Assembly: GCF_016802725.1 (NCBI RefSeq)
Contig: NC_052667.1
Span: 21,846,346-21,910,345 of the forward strand
Length of the DNA stretch: 64,000 bases
From: Solenopsis invicta
Taxonomy: Eukaryota; Arthropoda; Insecta; Hymenoptera; Formicidae
Direction: 5' to 3'
Shown here piece by piece: positions 11,901-24,163 of this stretch (positions are counted from its first letter, which is position 1; each line of letters starts with the position of its first letter). The notes under the pieces were generated by a model, which saw only the letters and a program-made list of their open reading frames with translations, did not search any database and had not been told where the DNA came from. A program made the translations under genes and the position numbers.

Positions 11901-13175
11901 TTACGACCGCAAAAGCTTAAAAGCCCACGACGAGTAGTCCATTAGGAACTCTACATTATGCAAGAAAGCGAGACTATTATAAAGTTCTTTAATAACTTCC
12001 CACCAGGCTGTTTAGGACGTCTTATATTCAGCTTATTATGCGTAAATTTTCTTAGAGTGCACAATCAGCATAGAATTTAATTTCAAGCAAAGCGCTCGTA
12101 TTGGATATTTTTCGTGGATGAAACTTGAAATACGATTATCTCGCTGACGGCGCATTATCATAGGATAAATAATTCGATAGTTTATACATTTCAAGTATAA
12201 TTTCTTATCATACGATTTTCCATCATACGATATCATAAGCGAGTGTACGACAGCTGTCAAAAGTAAGCCAAGTTTCATCAGATATGGTTTGTTGTAAGAT
12301 TATATTACAATTTCTCTTCCGATTTTGATTACAATTTCATATAACAGAAGTTATATCGTAACACACTATAAAATATTTTAAAATATAAAAACAATCTCTT
12401 CGCAGGCATAAAAATATTATAAAGTTGTCTAAAAGTACTCAAAGATGATATGACAGAATTTTTACTCGGAAGATGTAAATTTCTAGATATTACTGAATAT
12501 AATTATATATATATCTAATATGGTTCATTTATATGTGGGAGAAAAATATGATTGACAAGATCATGGATGTTATCTATGCTTTTAACATAATAAACTACAT
12601 TTTTTCATGAAAATATATTTTAAAAAATGGATATTACTTTATACCGTTCTTTTTATATCATTTCACATTTTTTAGAATGGCTTTAAATGTTGTAGTTTAT
12701 CTGAATTGTAGAACCAAATGATACAATTATAATAGTGTACTAGATTTTCATCGTCAACTTCCATTATCCTCAAACTATTGCAGAAAAATAATGCAACAAA
12801 ATTTAATAGAAATTTATACTCACGTGATGTTTTCTGTCACTAGACTACAAGGCGCATTGAGGCTTGTTATGAGTGTTCTAAGTATATGACTAGAGCACAC
12901 ATTTCAGTTATTTGTCTAACTCATTCTAAAACCTATGATTGCCCAGTTAAAAATGTATTAACTTCTGTCACTATTGAGCATTATGTATAATAAAAAGAAT
13001 TAAAGTATTAAAAAGAAAAGTTTTTTAAATCTAGCCCTTGGAAAATATGTTGCACAACATATTCAGGCAATCAAAAATAAAATTAATTTCAGACATTTGT
13101 CCTCTTCATATCGACAAAAATCATAATACCAATAAAAAAAAGATTATTAATTTTCAGTTGGAATGTATCGTCAAA
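8911..13175. other. intergenic region between Cdk2 and the tetraspanin
   Basis: The first 300 nt (8911-9200) are GC-rich and would hold the Cdk2 5' UTR and promoter. The rest is AT-rich. Positions 9390-9800 are low-complexity sequence made of AAATTTC/GAAATTT-like words. A 15-nt unit CGCAATCGTTTAGCC is directly repeated at 10306-10320 and 10321-10335. I see no gene; open frames here are short and without family features. Confidence 0.5.
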
Positions 13176-15485
13176 TCAATATAAATAATTGTGCTGCGGA
13201 AAAATAGCTCTTGCAGCTTTTTCCTGTGGATCTAATTGATTACGGTAATGTCTTGCCAAGAAAGCTGCGATCACCTGAAAATGTTTAGATTCATAAGGTC
13301 CGGTCATAAATCCAAAGAGAAGAAGAATAAGAAAAAAAATACAAAAGTTAGGGATATATCATGTAAATCTCTAAATACTATATACCGCATATAACTTATG
13401 TAGAATATTATGAATGAACATTAGCGAATGAATATTTGAATCGGTAGTGCTATACAACACTGGAAAAAAAAAAATCAAAAGACCACAACCGACATGTGAA
13501 GCCACCCACCATCTGTTAGGAGGATCGTATGAAGTGACAGAGGACATGGCGATGGTGTTAGACTAGAGAAAAGCACTAGGATTAGCTCGTGGATCTTTCT
13601 GGTTCCGGTACCTCACGGTCAACCATACACCAACAAACTGTAATCGGGCACACGTGTTAGCATTAGCAAAATGAGAATACTTCCATTACAATTGGTGATA
13701 TCGCAATATGGATATAGTGCACTTTTTTAATTTAGATAAAACTTAAATATTAATACTATCATATTCTGTGCAATATTTAATATTATATCCTGTACAATTG
13801 TGCAATTAATGTGAAATGACATGCAGTCGTTCGTAAAACCTTACCTCTGTAAAGCTAAAGAACAATCCTATACTGCCACATAATTTGAACGCATAGTCAA
13901 TAGTCGATTGTAGCTTATGCATACACGTTGGACAAGGCGGACAAGATATTTGATCGACACTGAGGGTTTGACAACAGATTTTCTGTAAAAGATTCCAATT
14001 ATTTGATAAGCCGTCATGACGAACGCCACTCTTACTCTGCAACTTACATTGACTTCTTCGCAAGGTACACCAGGTTCATCATTAGTGCTATTAAATCCAC
14101 AACAGTTAAAGGTAGTTTGAACTTTCATCCTTAAGTCAGATCCAACATGTTTCCAGCCCTAAATAGAATTATTAAATCTCATCCCATTCTGCAAACGTGA
14201 TATCGCAATGTCTTCTAAATAAAAAAAGCAATTACCTGTTCTGCAAGTTGTTCTTGCTGCTTAGTATTGACAGCAAGGCAGGCGCAGGCGATACTGAATT
14301 GAATCAGGAACAAAAGGAATAAGATAAGCATGTACTGTAAACTATAATTAAGGAAGCATACCCATATTCTTTTATCCAGAATATCGTTTCATATTGAGAT
14401 GTTTAATAAAGACTCATGTAAATGATTATATTAGATTAACAATGATAAAACATAAATGTATAAAAAATTTTGATATCAAAGAGAACAAAAAGAATATGCA
14501 GAATATTCTAATAAATATTTCAGATTCATGATACCAATAATCGCAATGGTAAACAAAATAAAAACACTGATCTTCGCGTTCACAAACTTAGCTCACTAAA
14601 ACTGCTACTGCAAAAGCTAGCATAAGGATACAAAGAACAGCAAGACCTGATGGTGTTTAACGGCACCGATCAGGCCCAGTATAGAAATGAGGAACAGGAT
14701 CACTCCGCATGCTAAAATACCACCTATAATAGGGAGATTTGTGACTAAGGCGGATGCCCTGCCATATACAGCGACTCCTATTAATATAAAGGCAACAACC
14801 TGCAAGAGAAGAAACAGCAATTAAAATATAAAATGTCCACAGGCGTTCTCTACAGCGTAATATGGAATTGGCTCTCCGTCCACCAGGTGATCCGAAGCTG
14901 GCACATTAAACTCGCGCATAATCCGAGTACCAGTTGTCAATTTATCTTACTCGTGCAAAGCTAGCACAAAAGTATTCGGTAGAAGACACTCGCGGCAAGA
15001 TCCGCGATAATTCTTAAAGCAATTATTCGATGAAGTGACAGAAAGACGTCAATGAGCGCTAATAAGATTAAGTCTTCAGGTGTCACGCGCGTATATACGT
15101 CAAAGGAAAGACGGGAGGACGCAAGGAAGGGGGGGGGGAGGAGCGAGCTATCCTAATCAGCCAGTACGCCGCAAAGCGGCTGAGGCAATTATGCAACCAC
15201 GGAGATGCTCCCGTAAACATATCATAGGACGAAGCCAAACGACGAAACGCGCAATCAGATGGACGGGAGAGAGCGAGAGAGAGAGAGGGAAGCGTCGATT
15301 GATAACTTCGGCCTTCGACCCGATAAAGATCGGAGAGAGCGAGAGAGAGATATACAGAGACGGAGCGAGAGAGCGCCGCGAGAAGGTGTCGGAGTCCACG
15401 GAGTAGGCTCCAGGTGTCTACTCACGATGTAGAGGATGTTGAGTGCTGTCAGCGCATTTTTCGAGCACGTAAAGCCGCCGCACAT
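13176..15485 (-). CDS. tetraspanin, TSPAN13/TSPAN31 type
   Basis: Six exons join in frame: 15426-15485, 14632-14799, 14236-14334, 14048-14158, 13845-13982 and 13176-13274 (224 aa). The start [19 protein letters not shown] matches the short N-terminus of TSPAN13/31. TM1 is about residues 13-32, TM2 45-67 with [19 protein letters not shown]3 73-98, and TM4 about 175-198. The large extracellular loop carries CCG at 128-130 and SCPPCPTC near 155-162, six or more cysteines in all, and an NST sequon. [13 protein letters not shown] leads into TM4, as in the vertebrate proteins and fly Tsp97E. Tetraspanins organise membrane microdomains with partner proteins. A second possible last exon lies at 13563-13637; with it the protein would be 216 aa. 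Confidence 0.95.
13563..13637 (-). CDS. alternative last exon of the tetraspanin
   Basis: After the acceptor CGATTACAG comes a 75-nt exon in phase 0 that reads [16 protein letters not shown] then RANPSAFL and stops at TAG. Joined to exon 5 (ending FFSFTE) it yields the family-typical end [27 protein letters not shown], which I know from vertebrate TSPAN13/31. The downstream exon 13176-13274 instead gives [16 protein letters not shown] and a longer QHNYLY tail. Both choices complete TM4 and share the RYRNQxDP/HYRNQxDP core, so they look like duplicated, mutually exclusive terminal exons. The segment is GC-balanced in an AT-rich intron. Confidence 0.9.
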   Translation of the reverse strand, partial: FVGVWLTVRYRNQKDPRANPSAFL

Positions 15486-16834
15486 CTTCGACTGTGCCCG
15501 TCCGCCGCTCGCTGTCAGATCTCCTGCAGGTCCGCAGGTCGACGCGCCTGCGGTCGCAGCGGTTCACGGCGTGCGAGAGGACGATCCCCCTGGGAGAACG
15601 ACACGGATAACCTAGTTCGCGTTCAGCTTCCGCTACGGAGCAGACGTTCGCGACCGTGCGCACGAATTTGTCCGCGTGCTCGCACGAATTTTCGAGCCCT
15701 GCCGAGATATACACGCGCGAGAACGACACGCTACGACAGGCAGACGACTCACGACTGACCGAGCAGGCGCGATGATGGCGGCTGGTCTCGACACGCTCGA
15801 TAGATTGCGAGTGTCACGCGCGAAACACGAACGTCGGAGAGACGGGAGCCCGGGAGAATCCGGGAGCCGAATCTGCGGAATTTTCCTCGTAAATCGAATC
15901 GCTCGATAGGAACTCGCGTCCCGACGATGCGTTCCAAACGATCCTTTCGTTCCTTATGTTTTATTTGTAACAATTGGGCTCTCGCAATGGTTGACTCGCA
16001 GCGAGATTGAGACGCGACGCGCACCGATCGTAAAAAGAATCGATCCATCGAGCGGCGATGCGAACGAATTTTAATTTATAATTTATCTTGCATATCTTTC
16101 GTCCTCGTTGAAAAAGATTAGATTTCACTTTCTCAGGCCAAATATAGAAGCGCTAGTGTCACATCGATGTTTATCGGTCGTTGACGTTTATTATTTCTTT
16201 ATCGCGTATTTCTTCACACCAGCTATGTCTTCACCGCGAAGAAACGCGAGAGGGAGAAACGGAGAGGAGCGTGTTCTCAGTTTGTTTTGCGTTTCGTTAC
16301 GGAAATATAGGCAAGGCATCACAGGCGTGATAAAATATTCGCATTTATTTCGTCACTGCTAACGAACGTCGCCGTCGTAAATATGTCACATTGCACAGCT
16401 CACGTGGATTAAACATTAACGACGCTTGGCCCAGATAACGCATAAACACTTTTCGTATTTGATTGCAATTCCCTGCCACTATCTGCATATTGCATTTTTC
16501 TCTATACGTTCTGAAATGCCCAGCCTTATTCGTATTTGGTTCAAATGAAAACTGGTACGTACAATATCGTGCAAACGACGGCGTTTTTTATTTTTTCAAA
16601 CAAACCTTTATTAAAATTTTACTTTCAAATTCCCAACAAAATTGTAACGATCATTGATTAGTTAGTTATTAACAAACGATATTCTTTCATATCTATTGAC
16701 TGATTTCAATGTTTGCGAAATTAATACTTTGAAGATATTCAGGTAGGAAATGCATGCAGTTTTTCAATCCAATACTGCGTAGGAAATGTAAATCTGTTCG
16801 AGTTTTATGCAATGGCTAAACCAGTTTTCTTAAT

Positions 16835-17075
16835 AAAAATATGCGTGGATATCTGTTCAATTATCTAGCTATTAACAGATTATTATTAGTTGACATAGTT
16901 CGTTTATTATCCTGTTTCTGTTCAGTAAATGAGTTCAGATTTTGCGCATGTTTTATGCGCAGTTACTGCAAGCAAAGCGTTACATTTTAAATGAGACCCG
17001 AAGTAGTTTTATTTCTCATTGTCAGTTACTAGACAAAAGTAATGTAACTGTTCAAAAATACATGAAATTTCTACC
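16835..17075. repeat. diverged direct repeat, copy 1
   Basis: The copy shares its order of blocks with 18974-19241: AAAAATATGCGT, ATTATCTAGCTATTAACA, a GCGCAT...ATGCGC stem-loop, then AGCAAAGCGTTACA, a motif like AAGTAGTTTTATTTCTCA, and GAAATTTCTAC at the end. Identity is moderate with several indels. It is non-coding. Confidence 0.65.
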
Positions 17076-18973
17076 AGGAATAAACATAAACTAATATTTT
17101 TTTCTATTATAATATTGTAAATATCATTAAGATCAATTATCAACAAATAATTAAAAATTCTATTTTTTTATGTCACAAGTATTAAAATATACTATATATA
17201 TTATAGACATTTACACACACACATACAAACAAAATGGTAATTATCATATTACGTAATATGTACATTTAAACATAATTCTCATCATATTTATAATTCTAAT
17301 TTATAACTAATTATAATTATTTTAATTTTAATAATTTGTTTATAATTTATTATAACTGTATTATAACTGTATTACAACTGTAATTTATCCTATATTATCA
17401 CTTTTATATTATTTAGCTTATAAATCTCTGCCTTTTTTCTTTTTTGTTTTACAAAAATCTATTTTCCATTTAATTTAATGCGTCTCTGAAAAGCAATTGT
17501 GTTTATCTGCATCGTGGAAAACTACACATAATGTTGAACGTTTATAAGACTTTGTATCTTTGTAACAATATGACTCTATTGCGAAAACACACGATCTATT
17601 TTCCGCAGGCTAATTACGGCCGATAAGGAATATTCGTGCGTTTTCGCAAAAGAAAAAAAAACTTGCGATGCACCACGTCTGCGTACAGGTATTAGTGATA
17701 CAGTGCAAAGCGCATATTTACGCCAGAAATTATCAAGGTTTCAAAACGCGATAACGCATAACATTGTATGTTTGATTTAAAAGTGGCCAAGAAAAGATTC
17801 CTTGGAATTAAGAGAGTTTATAAACAATGATCATTCTTGTGAAAATGCATTGCTATGCGCACAAATTATCTCCTTATTTCAAACAGTACGAATCACGAAG
17901 TGGCTCACGTGATATGTTACGCAATGATATATGTAGGAAGAAGAAAGTAGGGAGGTAGAAAGTATAAAAAGAGATTAAAGATAAAGATAAAGATCGGAAT
18001 CCTAGATGACACTATAAGTCTCGTAGTCATCTAAGAGGCTCTTAAAATTTCAAAGACATTTCACTATCAGAACTATCGATAGAACTATCTGAGCGACACT
18101 CAATCTCTTAGAAAGAAAAGACATCTCTGTAACATCTTTTAAATCTTATCTCAGATATGTAAAGAAATAAAAATGATTTCTCATTACCATTTTGACGTAA
18201 GAGTATCTTATTTTGTAATCCACGACACAATCTGTACTAACAGAATTTATGTATCTACCCTTCACGCGCGAGCAGAATATAAACAATGGTTTAAAAAATG
18301 TTCATTACAAAAAATAATGATCACACTTTTTTTGCTCTTGCTTGTCCACTGTTACCGTCCATTATTCATGACAGTTCCAGAGAGACCGTTGTTTCCAAGG
18401 GAGACTATTATATCACAGCTGGCGATGCAGTAAAGTGATTAATTACTTATACCAATAAGCTTGTAATGTTATTGCACGTTCGTTACTGCCGTTAATCAGC
18501 GGCACAACAAAAAGGCATTATTTATAAATAACCCCACGTATAGGATTTTCTCTTTTTAATTAATATATAAAATATTAATCCTATTAAATATCTGCATAAC
18601 CAAAACAAATACGCGATTATCGCGTTTTTGCAATTTTCTATGAAAATTCACTCGATTAATACTTAATGTAGCTAAATAATACGAAAGGCAGCAGTATATT
18701 TAATCTTTCTTATATAAATATTACTGCATTCGAATTAATTGAAATGACATTTAAATGTCAGAGTGGCGAACATGGCGCTAATGTCTTTTTCATTCTTTGA
18801 AAATTTTATTAATATTTAACGACAAAATTGAATGTTATAGTTTGTCAAAAATGATTGTTATATTAATTATTGCCTCTAATAAAAATGCATGCAATTTCCT
18901 TCGACACTTATTCTCTTATAGAGAATGGACAACAACTTGATAAAACTTTATCGAGTAACTGAAGCAATTTTTT

Positions 18974-19241
18974 AAAAATGTGCGTAGACACCTATCTAAT
19001 TATTATCTAGTATTAACAAACAGATTTTTTTTAGATTTGCTTATTAATAGTTCAATTTAATAGTCTATTAATTGTCTTGTTTTTATTCAGTACAGGGATG
19101 CAGACTTTGCGTAATAACTGCGCATCTTTTGTGCGCAATAATTGCGAGCAAAGCGTTACACCTTGATTGGAATTCCAAGTGGTTTCACTTCTTACTTGAC
19201 AGAAGTAAAGCAACTGATAAAAAATGAATACCATTTCTACT
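18974..19241. repeat. diverged direct repeat, copy 2
   Basis: The second copy, about 2.1 kb from the first and in the same orientation, reads AAAAATGTGCGT, TTATCTAGTATTAACA, TGCGCATCTTTTGTGCGCA, AGCAAAGCGTTACA, AAGTGGTTTCACTTCTTA and CCATTTCTAC. The hairpin and the AGCAAAGCGTTACA word are the best-kept parts. It could be a local duplication or two members of a dispersed repeat family. Confidence 0.65.
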
Positions 19242-20743
19242 AAAGACATTACCAATTTTATTGACTTGTCGTACAATGAAGTTGATAATCAAGAGACGTG
19301 GTATCATTTCGTACCGAGTACACATAGCGGTACAGTAATCCCTCGAGATATTTGATATTGCCTCTTCGAAACGCGCATTAATTGCACAATTCAAAGAATT
19401 ACACCGTGCCTTTATCGTGTTTTAATTGGGTTACTTTAAGACCTTTGTCGCCGTCTTGAATAATCAAGCACGCGCAAAAGCTTGCAATAGCTCGCACGTG
19501 GGCAGAAAAATAATTCAATGTTTATTCTACCTGTCCTTCATGCGAACTAACTTACTAGTAATAAGTAAACAGTCTCAAGTGACGACAAGTGGGGACAGCG
19601 ACAGATTTGACACGATCGCTGATAAGGAAAGCGCTGATAAAGTAACATATATAATCTACGGCGCCATGGATGCCTTGTTATTCCATCTGAAATGCATTAA
19701 AATCCGGGTGTCGTTAGGCTCGTGGAGGTTCCTGGTCATCTTTCCTGGTAGCATTAGAGCGTTTCATCTATATCTCTGTAAGCACAATATCAATTAAAAT
19801 TTAATAAAATTATCTATACAGACAGCGCGGCGTAAGAAGCAGTAGTTGATTAAACCCTCAATTTGCAAGATTTATTATGAACATGACATTATGAATTATT
19901 ATACTGCTAATGTTGATTAATTATTTATCCATCTTGTTCTACATTTTTTATATAAAAATTTTATATTAAAATAATTGAAAATATATGTAAATATAAATTT
20001 TAAAAGGAAAGATTACACACGTTATTTATAACATTGTACAGTACAATTAAATTTATCTATTTATAAATTTATAAATATATTGAGAAACAAACTAATTCTG
20101 ACAACCAAATGATTTATTATAATAGAGGTTCATTAGCTCTCCCATCTACCAGTACTTATTAGTTTCGATAATAGCATTTTACTTTAGAAGCTAACATTGT
20201 AAGTTTCAGAAAGCTGAAGTTGAAAAAAAAGTCGGGTACATTTATGTGTTTTGTGCTAGCTATTACATATTTTAACATTAAAAGACATTGTGCATATTAT
20301 AAATTGCTGATGTGTCGTGTACATTTATTCTAAAAAAATGTATTTATTTAATTCAATGACACAAAAGAATTAAAATAATAGTGAACAATGATTGAAGCTC
20401 GAATACAAAAAAAAAATGACGAAAGATATGGACTACGAATCAAAGAAAGCTTTTAATTCTAATATTATAAACCATTTTAAATGTAAGTTTAATAGACGTG
20501 TTGACTTATATCATCTTTAGTGTAATGTATTCGATATAATGTAACAAACCTTGCTTGGCTCATAGCCCATAATTTTCGTACAAAAGAATTAATTTGTTAT
20601 TCAAAAACTTTGAACTTACAAGGTTCTTTCAATCATTAAGGCATCGCAAAGTAATTTAATTCCAATACAATCGCGTCTGTACTTTCTTAATAATAAAGAA
20701 GTTGTAATTTTTTCTTCAGTCCTACGATAAGAAGAAATAAAAG

Positions 20744-22778
20744 ATGGAGCAATCCCGTGTTAAACGGTGGCCGCAATATTTAGCAGCGATTACAGGTAAA
20801 CAAGTCTAAACTACTTTTAACTTGTTTAATAAAAAATAATATAAATGATTTAAAATAAAAGCGTTCAATAATTTATTTTGCCAGTAATTTGAAACTTTAA
20901 AGCACCGCACTAATGAAGATTTACGTCTTAATTAATTTAGAGCCATTTTAGAAAAATGATCAAAAGTACAAATTTTCCATTTCTGACGTTGCCTATTGAT
21001 AATGATAGCTCAGTGTGATTGATATTGAATTGATTGAGATCGATATTAAAATGGTAATCACGGGCCTTGACAATTTCGAAATCAAGAGTGTCTAAAGTCC
21101 GGAGCACAAAATCGAACAAGCATTCGTTAAATCAGAGTTTTATCGTAAAAGCTATCTTCATTTATTATAGTTAAGATGGCATTTCTGGCAAAGATGTAAT
21201 TTCTCAAAACTTATATCTATATTTTCTACGCGTGAATAATAATTTATTTGTCCTGCTTTACATTATCTAGAAAAAATTATATAATTAATCTATGAACTTT
21301 TTTTACATACTCAAGAATCGGCATAAAAATAATATAAATAATGATAATATAACTTTGTCGTATTATCATGATTTATTCGTTCGTTCGATTTTACCGTAGC
21401 TACCTTATCGCTGGCAACTACCGGGTCTCACATTGGCTGGACGTCACCCACCTTGCCAATACTGAAGTCATCCGAATCCCACGTCCCGATAACATCCGAC
21501 GATGCTTCCTGGATCGCCTCTTTCTATCTTTTGGGCACCATTCCCGGATGCATTGTGGCGGCCCTCATTGTAGATCGGCTAGGTCGGAAAACGAGTCTGC
21601 TGGTAGGCGGCATACCTCTGACTCTCTCGTACATTCTCATCATTGTAGCATGGAATCCCTATGTTCTCTACGCCGCTCGTGGTATCGGTGGTATCGGCCA
21701 GGGCATAGCGTACGTCGTCTGTCCGATGTACATCGGCGAGATTGCCGATAAGGAAATCAGGGGTACCCTCGGCTCCTTCATCAAACTGATGGTAACCTTC
21801 GGAGAGTTGTACGCTCACGCGGTCGGTCCGTTCGTCTCCTATGAATGGCTCGGTTACAGCTGTCTGTTGATCCCGCTGGTATTCTTCATGAGCTTCCCCT
21901 GGATGCCCGAGTCACCGTATTATTTGCTGATGAAGAACCGCCAGAAGAAAGCGATGAAGAACCTAAGACGTCTGAGGCGCCGTGTTTCTGACAATCAACT
22001 GGAGACGGACATGGAACAGATGCAGAAGATAATTGTCCGCGATCTTAGCGATCGCGGCGGATTCTGTGATCTATTTGGTACGCCCGGTAATCGACGCGCC
22101 GTCATTATCAGCATCGGCCTGCAGCTGGTCCTCCAGTTCAGCGGTATCGCCGCGGTCGAGTCGTACACTCAGGAGATTCTCGAGGAAGGCGACGCGGGTC
22201 TTCCCGCCAGTATCTCTGTCATCCTGATGAGTGCGCTTCAGTTGATAGCCGGTCTCGGAGCGGTGGTCTTGGTCGACAAACTTGGTAGACGACCGTTACT
22301 CATCACCACCTCTCTTCTAGCTGGAATCGCATTGACCATCGCCGGAACCTTCTATTTCGTAAAATTCCAATTCAAAGTAGACACGACCGGATACGGCTGG
22401 CTGCTTCATTCCTCCATAATATTCTACGAACTGATCATCGCTCTGGGCCTGAATCCATTGCCCTACATGATGCTGGGCGAGCTATTTCCAACGAATGTCA
22501 AGGGCGCCGCCGTGTCGTTGGCCAATCTGCTGTCCTCGGTGCTGGCCTTCATCGTCTCCAAGATGTATCAAGTAATCGCCGACAGTGTGGGAGTGTACGC
22601 GGCCTTCGGCTGGTTCGCTATCAGCTGTTATCTTGGCGTAATCTTCATCGCGCTGATCGTCCCCGAAACCAAAGGCAAGTCACTGTTGGAAATTCAGGAG
22701 GAGCTTAACTGCATTCAGAAGAAGAAGAAGAAGAGCAACGCAAAAGAGCAGCAATTTCAAATAAGTACGATTGCTTAG
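20744..22778 (+). CDS. facilitated sugar transporter, Tret1-like (MFS)
   Basis: Exon 1 (20744-20795) encodes MEQSRVKRWPQYLAAIT and exon 2 (21400-22778) the rest, joined in phase 1 through GCT into 476 aa. A possible 5' UTR acceptor (TTCTTCAG) lies at 20718. MFS sugar-porter signatures are all present: DRLGRK at 76-81 after TM2, PESPYYL at 187-193 after TM6, QFSGIAAVESY at 263-273 in TM7, DKLGRR at 310-315, GELFP at 377-381 and PETKG at 439-443 after TM12. Twelve hydrophobic spans fit. The family includes insect trehalose transporters and many relatives of unknown substrate, so the sugar is not certain. The C-terminus carries a KKKKK cluster. Single-intron structure is common in this family. 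Confidence 0.95.
20796..21399 (+). other. intron of the sugar transporter
   Basis: A 604-nt AT-rich intron with donor CAG/GTAAAC and acceptor TTACCGTAG. No internal exon is visible. Confidence 0.8.
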
Positions 22779-24163
22779 GTCGATAGGCATAAGCGAAGTA
22801 AGGCCGCGATACTTACGAAGAATTCACGCACGATAATTTTTAAACGATAGAAATAAGCGATGCGCTTTTCCTGGATTACGGGACATTCGACAGGGAACGG
22901 CTTGGGCCGGCTGATCGCCCTTCCGGTTACGTTCGGATCGCTCGTAAAAATGGATGAGAGAATATTTTCAACGATCATCGGTAAGATCAATTGCAATATT
23001 TGAATACACAATTGGATTGTCTCTCGAGTCAGACATAAACAAAATTAATTAACGATACTGTTTGAAACTTTATATGACAGACGATTTGCAAAATTTAAAC
23101 TAAAACAAATTGTTCTTGTTTGTGAATTATCCAAATGAACCGGAGAGAGTATTCCCTGTCGATGGATTTACGCATTTTACCATACAAGAAATTCGAAAGG
23201 AAATTTTGAGAATCTCTATATTACTAGTTGCAGAGTCCCTTGCGTTTTGATTTCAATCTTATTACAGAAATATTATTTTTTTTTTATTTTCTACATTTTA
23301 TCGTTTCAACTAGGAAACTGAATGGAGTGTTAATTATTGAATCGCATTTTACTTATTAGAATATGGAGGAAAGATTCTTCAGAGAATAGCTAGTTTATAA
23401 GATTTTAGTGTCTAGAAAAAGGGCCCTTATATTCCTTTGAAGAAGGCACTTCGATTGAAGTAATGAGAGATCGCCAAAAGATTTTTCCCGATCGAGATAT
23501 CGTACGATGTTATAAGTTAAAGAGTAACTCCAACTTGTGACGCATATCTGTTTGGATAATGTACATTTACATTTTAAACACGCAAACAGGCGCCCGTCAC
23601 TTGTGCAAACGTTATATTAATTCGAGAATAATCTCAATTCAAACATCTCAAAAAGACGCGTGTCTAATTACGCAGAAGTTAAACGGAAAAATAATGACGT
23701 AAATTTTGCGCCATTATTCTTTGTTGTCATTAGCAACACGTGAGAGTCGAGCCTTTTATTTCATACACACAATGAGCACAAGTCGAGTGGAAGATTTTAG
23801 CGTACACATGCGGAACTGGCAACATTTAATAACGATCTGTTATTGAGGTGTTATTTTTACGTGTCAAAACACAAATGTGTTCTCGCCAAGAGCGAGATCA
23901 TTCAACCGCTGTGTTCGCTGGAGGTTTTCTACAGCAATTGTACAGGCGACTGTCGTCGACGTGTCAGCTTTGAAAACGTTAGCTCGATCGGGCAAAAGTC
24001 TTGAAAATGGCGAAGAAATCTCCGCGACCGAGAATAATGCGAATTTACAGTGTGTGTCCGGTGGTTCCCGAAGTGGCATTTCGGAGAAATCGTTCCTTCG
24101 GGAGCCATCGTGCATCCAACGTGCGCTAGCTAGGGTCCCCCCAAATATGGTAAGAGCAATCTT

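Larger units (their letters stand above)
15486..20743. other. intergenic region between the tetraspanin and the sugar transporter
   Basis: Positions 15486-16060 are CpG-rich and should hold the tetraspanin promoter and 5' UTR. A purine-rich GAGAGAGCGAGAGAGAG segment lies at about 15265-15375, inside tetraspanin intron 1. From 16.4 kb the sequence is AT-rich with small repeats such as ACTGTATTATA near 17350. Two diverged copies of one element occur at 16835-17075 and 18974-19241. I see no gene. Confidence 0.45.

Noticed and set aside
18411..18432. TATCACAGCTGGCGATG, similar to the start of miR-2 family sequences
   Set aside because: The match fades after the seed and I see no hairpin arm opposite it.
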